Source: Gammaproteobacteria bacterium (GTDB lineage: Bacteria; Pseudomonadota; Gammaproteobacteria; Natronospirales; REEB76). From it: 7,726 nucleotides of DNA. Below, piece after piece: positions 1 to 6,550 of the stretch; the stretch's first letter is position 1; every line of letters starts with the position of its first letter. The stretch is taken from contig DAHVFI010000005.1 of the NCBI GenBank assembly GCA_027317045.1, forward strand, positions 1 through 7,726. The letters run 5' to 3'. Under the pieces are notes generated by a model. That model searched no databases. It saw nothing but the letters and a program-made list of their open reading frames with translations, and was not told where the DNA came from. A program made the position numbers and the translations under genes.

Positions 1-77
1 CCGCTGCCCTGGACGATGCCTTTCCCACGGATAGCGACGACGGCATCCTGCGGGCGCAAGACCCAGCGGAACGGTGA
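1..77 (+). CDS. scpB: C-terminal tail of probable segregation and condensation protein ScpB (partial)
   Basis: Reading frame 3 (first full codon at base 3) is open from the window edge to a TGA at 75-77. It gives an acidic 24-residue tail beginning AALDDAFPTDSDDG. ScpB is the kleisin-associated subunit of the SMC-ScpAB chromosome condensation complex. It often has a low-complexity acidic C-terminus, and scpB commonly lies immediately upstream of rluB in non-enteric gammaproteobacteria. No conserved winged-helix part of ScpB is inside the window, so the name rests on position and composition only. Frame 1 is also open here, to a TAA at 100-102, but gives a less typical basic sequence. A GTG at 74-76 overlaps the stop as GTGA, the usual form of a coupled downstream start. 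Confidence 0.45.
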   Translation, partial: AALDDAFPTDSDDGILRAQDPAER

Positions 78-935
78 GCGGCCATCAAACCCCGACAGAT
101 AAAAACACCCGTCGGTCCGCCGGAACGCATCCAGAAACTTCTGGCCGCCGCCGGGCTCGGCTCACGGCGTGAAATTGAAGGCTGGATCAAAGCCGGGCGC
201 CTGACCATCAACGGCCGGACTGCGCAATTGGGCGACCGGATCACCACCACGGACCGCATCGCCCTGGACGGTCGGCTGCTCAAGACACTTATCCATGCAA
301 CACCCGATGAACGGCGCGTGATCCTGTATCACAAACCGGAAGGCGAACTTACCACCCGCAAGGATCCGGAAGGCCGGCCCACGGTATTCGAGTCCTTGCC
401 GCGCCTGCGCCGCAGCCGCTGGGTGTCGGTGGGCCGCCTCGACACCAATACCTCGGGCCTGCTGCTATTCACCACCGACGGTGAACTGGCGAACCGGCTC
501 ATGCATCCTTCACATGAAATCGAACGCGAATACGCGGTGCGCGTGCTCGGCAAGATTACGGACGAGCAACTGGCCGCACTTAAGACAGGCGTGCGCCTGG
601 ACGACGGCATGGCAAAGTTCGACGCCATCCATGAAGCGGGCGGCGAGGGCGCCAACCACTGGTATCACGTGACAATCAAGGAAGGCCGCAACCGGGAAGT
701 GCGCCGCCTGTGGGAAGCCGTGGGGGTCACCGTCAGCCGCCTGATCCGTATCCGTTACGGCGCCATCAGCCTGCCGCGCCAATTACCGCGTGGCGCCTGG
801 CGGGATGCCACGGAAGGCGAACTGGTAGAGCTGATGACAGCAGCTGACTTGCCCGTTGAGGTCAAAACCGCCGCACCTGCGAGCCCCCATCGGCACCGTT
901 TTCACGTTCGCCGCAAAACACGTAAGGCAGAATAG
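78..935 (+). CDS. rluB: 23S rRNA pseudouridine(2605) synthase RluB, start region anomalous
   Basis: RluB isomerises uridine 2605 of 23S rRNA to pseudouridine in the cytoplasm. The frame encodes an N-terminal S4 RNA-binding domain (ERIQKLLAAAGLGSRREIE, from base 123), then the RsuA/RluB-type synthase domain with KPEGELTTR, DPEGRPTVF and the catalytic motif GRLDTNTSGLLLF. The catalytic Asp is at 441-443. EGRNREVRRLWEAVGV and SRLIRIRYG follow, then a basic tail (HRHRFHVRRKTRKAE). All match E. coli RluB closely. Oddity: from the base after the scpB stop to base 227 there is no ATG, GTG or TTG in this frame. The first candidate, TTG at 228, would delete the S4 domain and has no ribosome-binding site. 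The likely native start is GTG 74-76, which is one base out of frame. A single extra base, for example in the A run at 101-105, would explain this. The coordinates given span the open frame; identity is certain, the start is not. Confidence 0.93.
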   Translation, partial: AAIKPRQIKTPVGPPERIQKLLAAAGLGSRREIEGWIKAGRLTINGRTAQLGDRITTTDRIALDGRLLKTLIHATPDERRVILYHKPEGELTTRKDPEGRPTVFESLPRLRRSRWVSVGRLDTNTSGLLLFTTDGELANRLMHPSHEIEREYAVRVLGKITDEQLAALKTGVRLDDGMAKFDAIHEAGGEGANHWYHVTIKEGRNREVRRLWEAVGVTVSRLIRIRYGAISLPRQLPRGAWRDATEGELVELMTAADLPVEVKTAAPASPHRHRFHVRRKTRKAE

Positions 936-966
936 CGCAGCGTGTTCCACGGTCTCAAAGCTGCGC
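935..966. terminator. Weak inverted repeat between convergent rluB and yciK, possible terminator
   Basis: GCGCAG at 935-940 is repeated in inverted form as CTGCGC at 961-966. Between them CGTG 941-944 and CACG 948-951 can form a small inner hairpin with a 3-base loop. The repeat straddles the 19-nt gap between the two convergent stop codons, where a bidirectional terminator would be expected. There is no T tract on either side, so it is not a canonical intrinsic terminator. Confidence 0.22.
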
Positions 967-1710
967 ATCAAACTGCTGCCCGGTCACGCCTTTGCTGTCG
1001 GGGCCGAATAGATAGAGATAGGCCGGCAAAATCTGTTCCGGCGTGGGCAGTTTTTCACGGTCTTCGGCGGGGGATGCCTGGCGTCGCATTTCGGTACGCA
1101 CCGAGCCCGGATTGATGGAGTTCACCCGCAAAGTCCCGCGGAATTCGGTTTCATCGGCTAACATCGCCGACAACGCTTCGATGCCGGCTTTCGATACCGC
1201 GTAGGCGCCCCAGTAAGCGCGCGGCTTGCGGCCGACGCTGCTGCCGGTGAATACCACCGAGGCATCGGGTGATTTGTACAAGAGTTCCAGACAAGCTTTG
1301 GTAAGCGCAAAAGAGGCGGTGAGATTTACCTGCAGGACCTGTTGCCAGATATGGATTTCGTGGTGCTCGATGGGCGCGCGCTCGCCGAGGATGCCGGCGT
1401 TGTGCAGCAGGCCATCGAGCCGGCCGTATTCTTTGTCCAGGACGCCCACCAAATCTTCATAATCCTGGTATTTTGCGCCCATGAGATCCATGGGATAGAT
1501 GCCGGGCAGCGGTCCGCCGGCTTGCATGATTTCGTCGTACACGCTTTCCAGTTTCTTGATGGTCTTGCCCAGCAGAATCACGCTGGCACCGTGAGCGGCC
1601 AGACCTTTGGATACGGCACGGCCGATCCCGTCACCCGCGCCGGTGACGAGCATCACGCGATTCTTGAGCAGGTCCTTCGGTGGGGAATAATCAGCGGGAC
1701 ATCGGGTCAT
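955..1710 (-). CDS. yciK: YciK-family short-chain dehydrogenase/reductase
   Basis: This 251-residue SDR oxidoreductase resembles E. coli YciK throughout. The NAD(P)-binding glycine motif is TGAGDGIG at residues 23-30, the NAG motif is HNAG at 103-106, and the catalytic residues are Asn129, Ser157, Tyr170 and Lys174 (in YWGAYAVSK). INPGSVRTEMR lies near the end, and the C-terminus (TGQQFDAQL) matches the YciK pattern TGxxFDAQ. The family is soluble and its physiological substrate is not established. It is the last gene of the minus-strand operon. The preceding gene ends 26 nt upstream, and GAGGA lies about 12 nt before the ATG, a rather long spacing; no other in-frame start lies in the gap. 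In Pseudomonas a yciK-type gene directly follows mupP, whereas here two genes separate them. Identity as YciK-type SDR is firm, function unknown. Confidence 0.92.
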   Translation of the reverse strand: MTRCPADYSPPKDLLKNRVMLVTGAGDGIGRAVSKGLAAHGASVILLGKTIKKLESVYDEIMQAGGPLPGIYPMDLMGAKYQDYEDLVGVLDKEYGRLDGLLHNAGILGERAPIEHHEIHIWQQVLQVNLTASFALTKACLELLYKSPDASVVFTGSSVGRKPRAYWGAYAVSKAGIEALSAMLADETEFRGTLRVNSINPGSVRTEMRRQASPAEDREKLPTPEQILPAYLYLFGPDSKGVTGQQFDAQL

Positions 1711-1736
1711 GATGCTATGGAATCCTCGGAAAGTAG

Positions 1737-2573
1737 CTAATGGGTGGCGTTGCGGGCGCTGTGCCAGGCTGTATGCAGCGCCACCAAGGGGCGCAATTCT
1801 AACGGCGCTACGCCGGGGTTGTAATCCAGCCGGGCGAATTTTCTCAGCCGCGCCTGGGCCAATCCGTTCAATACCAAGCTGCTGCTGAGGGTTTGCCTCT
1901 CCGTGGACAAATCTGCCATGGCGGTATCCCTGAATGCGCGGGCACGCTGTGCATAGTCAGCCAATAATGTCCTGATACCAGTATCGGTATGGGCGTCGCC
2001 CACGATATGCCGGTCCACGCCGTGCTTGCGCAGATCATCGGCAGCAAAGTAGATGCGGCCGTGTTGGGCGTGCTCCATGCCGGTCAGGGCAATCTCTGCC
2101 AACTGCCAGGCCAGCCCAAGCTGGCGTGCCGCATCCAGGGTGGATGCTTGTTGCGCGCCAGCAAGCAATGCCGCCAGTTCCAGCAACGCGCCGCCACGAC
2201 GTTGGCAATAGCGCTCCACGTCCTCGAAGTGTGGAAACCAGGGTTTGGCGATATCCGTGTGTACGCTTCCGATGATATCCAAGAATGGCTGGGAGGGTAG
2301 CGGCTGTGTATTCCTGAAGCGTAGTAAGTTTATTGAGAGCGGGTGGCGTGGCTTGTTTTGCATGAATAATCCAATTTCCTCCTGCCACCAACCGAGCTTT
2401 GCCAGTGCCACGTTTGAGTCGTTGCATTCTTGCGGGATTTCGCGGATTTCCAGATAAACGGCAAATAGGGCCGTGAGCGCCTCGCGCTGTTCGCGGGATG
2501 CAAACAGTACGGCAAAACGCAGGTCGGAAGGAGCGGCGGTGAGTTTCTGTCGCGCCGGATCAGATAAATTCAT
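1737..2573 (-). CDS. Squalene/phytoene synthase-family protein lacking both Asp-rich motifs (NDUFAF6-like)
   Basis: This 278-residue all-helical protein has the trans-isoprenyl head-to-head synthase fold. Landmarks are ALTALFAVYLEI (residues 32-43), LGWWQEEI (60-67), RYCQRRGGALLELAALLAG (121-139) and WQLAEIALTGMEHAQHGRIY (156-175). In active squalene and phytoene synthases the first landmark leads into DxxxD and the WQL segment contains DxxED-type residues that bind the diphosphate through Mg. Here the first motif reads EIREIPQE and the second reads ALTGMEH, so the expected aspartates are replaced in both. The mitochondrial complex I assembly factor NDUFAF6 and its bacterial relatives share this type of loss. 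I infer a non-catalytic or altered role rather than carotenoid or hopanoid synthesis, and no other terpenoid genes are in the window. Its ATG overlaps the rmuC stop as ATGA, indicating translational coupling. No signal peptide or membrane segment is evident. Confidence 0.82.
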   Translation of the reverse strand: MNLSDPARQKLTAAPSDLRFAVLFASREQREALTALFAVYLEIREIPQECNDSNVALAKLGWWQEEIGLFMQNKPRHPLSINLLRFRNTQPLPSQPFLDIIGSVHTDIAKPWFPHFEDVERYCQRRGGALLELAALLAGAQQASTLDAARQLGLAWQLAEIALTGMEHAQHGRIYFAADDLRKHGVDRHIVGDAHTDTGIRTLLADYAQRARAFRDTAMADLSTERQTLSSSLVLNGLAQARLRKFARLDYNPGVAPLELRPLVALHTAWHSARNATH

Positions 2574-3808
2574 GTTCCAAAATCGTCTGGAGCATCATCA
2601 CCCGCGCTGCGGGGCGTTACGTCCAGCTGTTCCAGTTCCGGCAAGGGTTTCTTTTCGTGTATGCCCATTTCCGGGAACCGCCGCGCACCCGGCAATACCT
2701 GGCGCTCCAGGGAACCGACGGCTTTGTTGTAATGTTCCACGCTTTGCCCCAAGGCGCGGCCGACACGGCCCAGGTGTTCGTTGAACGTGGCCAGGCGCCT
2801 GTAGAGCTCTTCTCCCAGCTCGCGGATTTGCTCTGCGTTCTCAGCCACGGCCTGCTGCCGCCAACCGAAGGCCACCGCACGCAACAGGGCGATGAGGCTG
2901 GTGGGCGTGGCCAGGACCACTTTGTTGATGAAGGCGTCTTCCATGAGTTTCGGGTCTTCATCAAGCGCAGCGCTCAGAAATTGTTCACCCGGAACGAACA
3001 TCACCACGAAATCGGGGGAATTTTTGTACTGGGTCCAGTACGCTTTGCTGGCCAGCTCGCGCATGCGTTCGCGAACTTTGCGGGCATGCTGCTGGAGAAA
3101 CTGCCGACGCTCCTCATCGGTTTTGGCGCCCACCGCACTGAGATAAGCATCCAACGGCGTCTTGGCATCCACCACCAGTTCGCGTTTATCGGGCATGCGC
3201 ACCACCATGTCCGGGCGCAGGCGGCCGGCATCGGTATCGCGGCTATCTTGTTCAAAGAAGTCGCAGTAGTTCACCATGCCGGCGAGTTCCGCGAGGCGTT
3301 TCAAAGTCATTTCGCCCCACTGACCGCGCACCTCCGGCCGGCGCAGCGCCTGCACCAAGTTGCGTGTTTCTGCCTGCAACTGGGCCTGGGTCTCCGTCAT
3401 GCTGGTGAGATAGCGACTGATGTTGCCGTAGGCTTCCTTGCGTTCCTTCTCGATCTGATGAATCTGCTCTTCAGTTTTCTTGAGGGCTTCGTTGATGGGT
3501 TTCACCAAGTCGGCAAAGGCCTTTTCCTTTTTTTCCAGTTCGCCCCTGGCTTCCAGCTGGTACTTGCCCAGATTCTGAGTGGCGAGTTCCAGAAACGATT
3601 GGTTGTTGTTGCGCAGCACATCGCCGGCCAGGGCCTTGAAGGTCTTTTCCAGTTCTTCGCGACTGGTATTTGCAGCTTCGGCTTTTGCCTTGAGCGTCGC
3701 CAGCTCCATTTGCAGCTTGCTGACACCCCGTTGCCCACGCAGGATGGCGAGGACGTATCCAAGGATAAGACCGATGAGCAGTGCAGTAATGCCAAGTACC
3801 GTGGACAT
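2570..3808 (-). CDS. rmuC: DNA recombination protein RmuC
   Basis: RmuC limits recombination at inverted repeats and is a predicted membrane-anchored nuclease of the PD-(D/E)XK type. From the chosen ATG the protein has 412 residues. It starts with a hydrophobic N-terminal anchor (about residues 3-24, STVLGITALLIGLILGYVLA), followed by a long charged coiled coil (about 30-150, rich in E, K and Q). The conserved core follows: RRPEVRGQWGEMTLKRLAEL, VVDAKTPLDAYL with the putative active-site Asp and Lys, MFVPGEQFLSAAL, and ATPTSLIALLRAVAFGWRQQ. A variable acidic C-terminus ends it. The ATG at 3808 was preferred over the adjacent upstream TTG because AAGG sits 7 nt before it. The start overlaps the phosphatase stop as TGATG and the stop overlaps the next start as ATGA. 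It interrupts the phosphatase-yciK pair seen in Pseudomonas. Length and domains look complete. Confidence 0.95.
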   Translation of the reverse strand: MSTVLGITALLIGLILGYVLAILRGQRGVSKLQMELATLKAKAEAANTSREELEKTFKALAGDVLRNNNQSFLELATQNLGKYQLEARGELEKKEKAFADLVKPINEALKKTEEQIHQIEKERKEAYGNISRYLTSMTETQAQLQAETRNLVQALRRPEVRGQWGEMTLKRLAELAGMVNYCDFFEQDSRDTDAGRLRPDMVVRMPDKRELVVDAKTPLDAYLSAVGAKTDEERRQFLQQHARKVRERMRELASKAYWTQYKNSPDFVVMFVPGEQFLSAALDEDPKLMEDAFINKVVLATPTSLIALLRAVAFGWRQQAVAENAEQIRELGEELYRRLATFNEHLGRVGRALGQSVEHYNKAVGSLERQVLPGARRFPEMGIHEKKPLPELEQLDVTPRSAGDDAPDDFGT

Positions 3809-4491
3809 CAACCGGCCTTTTGTGCGTCAAATGCGGCGGCATGAGTGTTCAACCACGGTAGAAGCTCGGCGGGTTTCCCCAGCAAGCCATCCGCTTGCCA
3901 ATCGGCGGGGCGTTCGCTCACATCAATATAACCATACAACGCCACCAGCGCCTGCATACCGGCCGCATGGGCGGCTTCCACATCCCGTTGTGCATCGCCG
4001 ACGTAGATGCTGTTCGCGGGGCTGCAACTGGTGAGCGCGCAGGCGTGCAGCAATTGATCCGGGTGGGGTTTGCGGCGCGGCGTGGTATCACCGCTCACCA
4101 CACAGGCGGCGCGCTGATTCAGATTGAATGCCTGAAGCAGCGGCTCAGTCAGTGCGCCCGGTTTGTTGGTGACGATGCCCCATCGCAAGCCGCGGCGCTC
4201 CAGATCCAGCAAGACTGTGTCGATGCCGGGAAACAAGCGCGTTTCCTGACTGAGACAACCGCGGTAGATTTCCAGCAAACGCGCGCGCATACCAGCATAG
4301 CGGGAATCATTGGGCTCAATTCCAAATCCCAGTTTGAGTAATGCCGGCGAACCATGGGACACAATCGGTCGGATACGTTCCTGGGGGAGTGGAGCCAGTT
4401 TGTGTTCAGCACGTTGGGTATTGAGGGCCGTACCGAGATCGGGGGCGGTATCCAAAAGCGTGCCATCGAGATCAAAAAGTATCAGCGGCAT
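3808..4491 (-). CDS. mupP: HAD-superfamily phosphatase, MupP/Gph type (MurNAc-6-phosphate or phosphoglycolate phosphatase)
   Basis: This is a 227-residue HAD subfamily IA phosphatase. Motif I is DLDGT with Asp7 (nucleophile) and Asp9, motif II is VTNKP with Thr108, motif III is Lys141 in RRKPHP, and motif IV is GDAQRD with Asp166 and Asp170. A helical cap lies between motifs I and II. Relatives are usually labelled phosphoglycolate phosphatase (Gph). In Pseudomonas the HAD gene following ubiG and preceding a yciK-like gene is MupP, which removes phosphate from MurNAc-6-phosphate in peptidoglycan recycling. Here the gene directly follows ubiG and a yciK-type gene lies downstream, and the LFPGI...GLRWGIVTNKP stretch resembles MupP, so I lean to MupP; sequence alone does not settle the substrate. 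The ATG at 4491 lies 5 nt after the ubiG stop and puts the DLDGT motif at the normal N-terminal position. A TTG at 4554 would add 21 unrelated residues inside ubiG. No strong ribosome-binding site is visible, so translation is probably coupled to ubiG. Confidence 0.87.
   Translation of the reverse strand: MPLILFDLDGTLLDTAPDLGTALNTQRAEHKLAPLPQERIRPIVSHGSPALLKLGFGIEPNDSRYAGMRARLLEIYRGCLSQETRLFPGIDTVLLDLERRGLRWGIVTNKPGALTEPLLQAFNLNQRAACVVSGDTTPRRKPHPDQLLHACALTSCSPANSIYVGDAQRDVEAAHAAGMQALVALYGYIDVSERPADWQADGLLGKPAELLPWLNTHAAAFDAQKAG
3816..3821 (-). promoter_or_regulatory. Ribosome binding site of rmuC
   Basis: On the minus strand AAAAGG lies 7 nt before the ATG at 3808, inside the end of the phosphatase gene. 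It supports this ATG over the adjoining TTG at 3809-3811 and suits translation re-initiation at the TGATG overlap. Confidence 0.5.
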
Positions 4492-4496
4492 AAGGT

Positions 4497-5207
4497 TCAA
4501 TTCGATCGGATGAAGTGCATGAAGTAGTTCACGTCCACATTGCCGCCCAACCAATAATTCCGCGTCAGCGGATGGTAATGCAGGCCGGTATTGTCGCGAA
4601 GTTCAAGACCAGCATGCCGTGCCCATTGAGCCAGCTCCGAAGGGCGGATGAATTTTGCGTATTCATGGGTGCCACGCGGGATGAGTCGCAATAGATATTC
4701 TGCGCCCAGGATCGCCAGCATAAAAGATTTCGCATTGCGATTCAGCGTGGAAAAAAATACATGGCCGCCGGGTTTCACCAATGCCGCGCATGCCTGGACG
4801 ATGGCAGCAGGCTCGGGAACGTGTTCAAGCATCTCCATACACGTTACTGTGTCGAAGTGAGCAGGCATGGTTTCCGTCAAGGTTTCGGCGGCAACCTGCT
4901 GATAATGTACCTTGAGACCCGATTCTTTCAGATGCAATCGTGCCACCTGCAGTGGGGCTTCGGCCATATCGATGCCGGTGACCTCGGCGCCGCACCTCGC
5001 CATGGCTTCCGCCAACAGGCCGCCGCCACAGCCGATATCCAGGACATGTTTATTCTTCAAGCCCGCGCGGCTGTCAATATATCCGAGCCGCAGCGGGTTG
5101 ATGTGGTGCAGCGTGCGGAATTCCCCAGTCGGATCCCACCAGCGGGAGGCAAGCGCGTCGAATTTTGAAATCTCCCGGGTATCAATGTTGGCGTGGCGAT
5201 GACTCAT
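4497..5207 (-). CDS. ubiG: Ubiquinone biosynthesis O-methyltransferase UbiG
   Basis: UbiG performs both S-adenosylmethionine-dependent O-methylations of ubiquinone synthesis (2-polyprenyl-6-hydroxyphenol and 3-demethylubiquinol). It is a peripheral membrane enzyme of the Ubi complex. The 236-residue length is normal. The N-terminal FDALASRWWDPTGEFRTLH signature (residues 16-34) and HHINPLRLGYI are typical. SAM-binding motif I is LDIGCGGGLLAE (56-67), the acidic end of strand 2 is TGIDMAE, post-motif residues include MEMLEHVPEP, and LKPGG-type motif III appears as VKPGGHVFFSTLNRN. The C-terminal GTHEYAKFIRPSEL and VNYFMHFIR are UbiG hallmarks. Its ATG overlaps the deaminase stop as ATGA, and a GGAG lies about 11 nt upstream within the preceding gene. 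It releases S-adenosylhomocysteine, a likely substrate of the enzyme encoded just upstream. No key residue is missing. Confidence 0.97.
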   Translation of the reverse strand: MSHRHANIDTREISKFDALASRWWDPTGEFRTLHHINPLRLGYIDSRAGLKNKHVLDIGCGGGLLAEAMARCGAEVTGIDMAEAPLQVARLHLKESGLKVHYQQVAAETLTETMPAHFDTVTCMEMLEHVPEPAAIVQACAALVKPGGHVFFSTLNRNAKSFMLAILGAEYLLRLIPRGTHEYAKFIRPSELAQWARHAGLELRDNTGLHYHPLTRNYWLGGNVDVNYFMHFIRSN

Positions 5208-6541
5208 GCCTGAATAATCTCCGCCGAAGCCGGGGCTATGCGCTGTTGCCAGCGTAGTATGCGCTCCATGATATTGCCAAGATCAAGACGCGTCAGTTGC
5301 CCGCCGCGCAGCAAATGCCGGCCAGCGACCCATACGTCGCTCACCTGTCGCCGGCTGGCCGCGTACACCAACTGCGAGAGCGGGCTATAAAGCGGTTGAC
5401 ATTCGGGTTCGCTGAGGTCCACGGCGGTGATATCCGCCCATTTGCCGGGCAGCAGCGAACCGGTTTCTTGCTCGAGGCCCAGGGCGCGAGCGCCGTTGAG
5501 CGTGGCCATGCGCAGCGCAGTGGCGGCGGGCAACACCGCGGCATCAGCGGCTACACCTTTGGCCAAGAGCGCGGCGCTGCGCATCTCCCCCAGCATGTCC
5601 AGGTCGTTGTTGCTGGCCGCGCTATCGGTACCGATGGATACATTGACGCCGGCGGCAAGCAGTTTCGCGGCCGGGCAGAAGCCGCTGGCGAGTTTCAGAT
5701 TGGATTCGGGGCAATGAACGACGTGCGCGCCGCAGTGCACCAGATCATCGATCTCGGCATCCGTGAGCTGGGTCATGTGCACAGCCATAAAATTCGGCGT
5801 GAGTAACCCCAGTTCCGCAAGCCGTGCCAAGGGGCGCTTGCCGTATTGCTGCAGGCTTTGCTCGATTTCATGGGCGGTCTCATGTAGGTGCATGTGCACC
5901 GGCACCTCAAGTTCATCCGCGAGTGTACGCACTTCCTTGAGCCAGTTGCCAGCCAGGGTGTAAGGCGCATGCGGCGCGAAGGCAAAACTGAGCAGCGGGT
6001 CTTCCTTATATTGGTCGCGCAAGGCGGTGCCCTTGGCGAGATATTCACGCGGACCGCTGCCCCAGGCGCTGGGGAAATCCACCACCAGCATTCCGAGGCA
6101 GGCACGTATGCCGCTATGCCGCACGACTTCGGCGGTGATTTCCGGGAAAAAATACATATCGTTGAAGCAGGTGGTGCCGCTGCGCAGCATTTCGGCAATT
6201 GCCAATTCACCGCCATCGCGTACGAACTCCGGGCTTAGCCAGCGGCTTTCAGCCGGCCAGATATGCTGCTGCAGCCACGGCAGCAGCGGCAGATCGTCCG
6301 CCAAACCGCGCAGCAAGATCATGGCCGTGTGCGTATGCGCGTTGATAAAACCGGGAATCAGCACATGCGCGGGAAGTTCCACGCTCTCTTTGGCTCGGAA
6401 CCTGGAATGCACCTGGGCTGCGGGCAGGATCGCCAGAATGCGCCCATCACGGATAACCAGTACATGTTGCTCATAAATCGCGCCTGCAGGTTCCACCGGA
6501 ATTATCCAGCGGGCATATATCATCAGATCAGCAGCAGTCAT
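5204..6541 (-). CDS. mtaD: TRZ/ATZ-family amidohydrolase, 5-methylthioadenosine/S-adenosylhomocysteine deaminase type
   Basis: This 445-residue amidohydrolase-superfamily enzyme is predicted to deaminate 5-methylthioadenosine or S-adenosylhomocysteine to the inosine forms in the cytosol. An N-terminal beta domain precedes the TIM barrel, and a C-terminal composite beta domain contains GSLLPGKWADITAVDL. Metal ligands visible are HTH (His69, His71), His218 in HMHLHET with Glu221 as likely catalytic acid, His255 in AVHMTQL, and Asp306 in GTDSAASNNDLDMLGEM. These match the Thermotoga TM0936 and P. aeruginosa PA3170 pattern. It heads the operon, and its stop overlaps the ubiG start as ATGA. An IS5-family element ends only 9 bp before the ATG, so the native promoter and ribosome-binding site are displaced; no Shine-Dalgarno sequence is visible upstream. 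The N-terminus (DLMIYARWIIPVEPAG) still aligns with relatives, so the protein looks whole. Other aminohydrolase substrates such as guanine are possible but less likely. Confidence 0.88.
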   Translation of the reverse strand: MTAADLMIYARWIIPVEPAGAIYEQHVLVIRDGRILAILPAAQVHSRFRAKESVELPAHVLIPGFINAHTHTAMILLRGLADDLPLLPWLQQHIWPAESRWLSPEFVRDGGELAIAEMLRSGTTCFNDMYFFPEITAEVVRHSGIRACLGMLVVDFPSAWGSGPREYLAKGTALRDQYKEDPLLSFAFAPHAPYTLAGNWLKEVRTLADELEVPVHMHLHETAHEIEQSLQQYGKRPLARLAELGLLTPNFMAVHMTQLTDAEIDDLVHCGAHVVHCPESNLKLASGFCPAAKLLAAGVNVSIGTDSAASNNDLDMLGEMRSAALLAKGVAADAAVLPAATALRMATLNGARALGLEQETGSLLPGKWADITAVDLSEPECQPLYSPLSQLVYAASRRQVSDVWVAGRHLLRGGQLTRLDLGNIMERILRWQQRIAPASAEIIQA

Positions 6542-6550
6542 AATTTATAA

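Larger units (their letters stand above)
955..6541 (-). other. Predicted six-gene operon mtaD-ubiG-mupP-rmuC-SQS/PSY-like-yciK
   Basis: Six same-strand genes are joined by ATGA (5204-5207), a 5-nt gap (4492-4496), TGATG (3806-3810), ATGA (2570-2573) and a 26-nt gap (1711-1736). There is no room for separate promoters except possibly in the last gap, where none is evident. Overlapping starts and mostly weak ribosome-binding sites suggest coupled translation. Expression of the whole set therefore depends on what drives transcription upstream of 6541, where an IS now sits. Confidence 0.75.

Noticed and set aside
228..935. TTG at 228 as the true rluB start
   Set aside because: It would remove the S4 domain, whose conserved residues are encoded just upstream in the same frame, and no ribosome-binding site precedes it.
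1342..1740. Plus-strand open frame of 132 codons opposite yciK
   Set aside because: It lies entirely over the conserved SDR gene on the other strand. No family motifs or ribosome-binding site are visible.
2657..3844. Long plus-strand open frame of 395 codons antisense to rmuC
   Set aside because: It runs opposite to a clearly conserved rmuC reading frame. Its product is rich in H, F and G without recognisable motifs, and it has no independent start signal. It is the expected mirror of a GC-rich coiled-coil gene.
3895..4341. Plus-strand open frame of 148 codons opposite the HAD phosphatase
   Set aside because: It is a shadow of the conserved phosphatase frame, with no known domain.
4492..4554. 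TTG at 4554 as the start of the phosphatase
   Set aside because: It adds 21 residues that read through the ubiG end and have no family counterpart. The ATG at 4491 sets the DLDGT motif at the usual position.
5297..6476. Several plus-strand open frames opposite the deaminase
   Set aside because: All overlap the amidohydrolase, which has every metal ligand in place. The products are low-complexity mirrors with no motifs.
955..6541. An undescribed defence or secondary-metabolite system, suggested by rmuC, a terpene-synthase-like gene and an IS together
   Set aside because: The genes are conserved housekeeping types in a known synteny, the synthase lacks its catalytic residues, and no effector, sensor or resistance gene is present.
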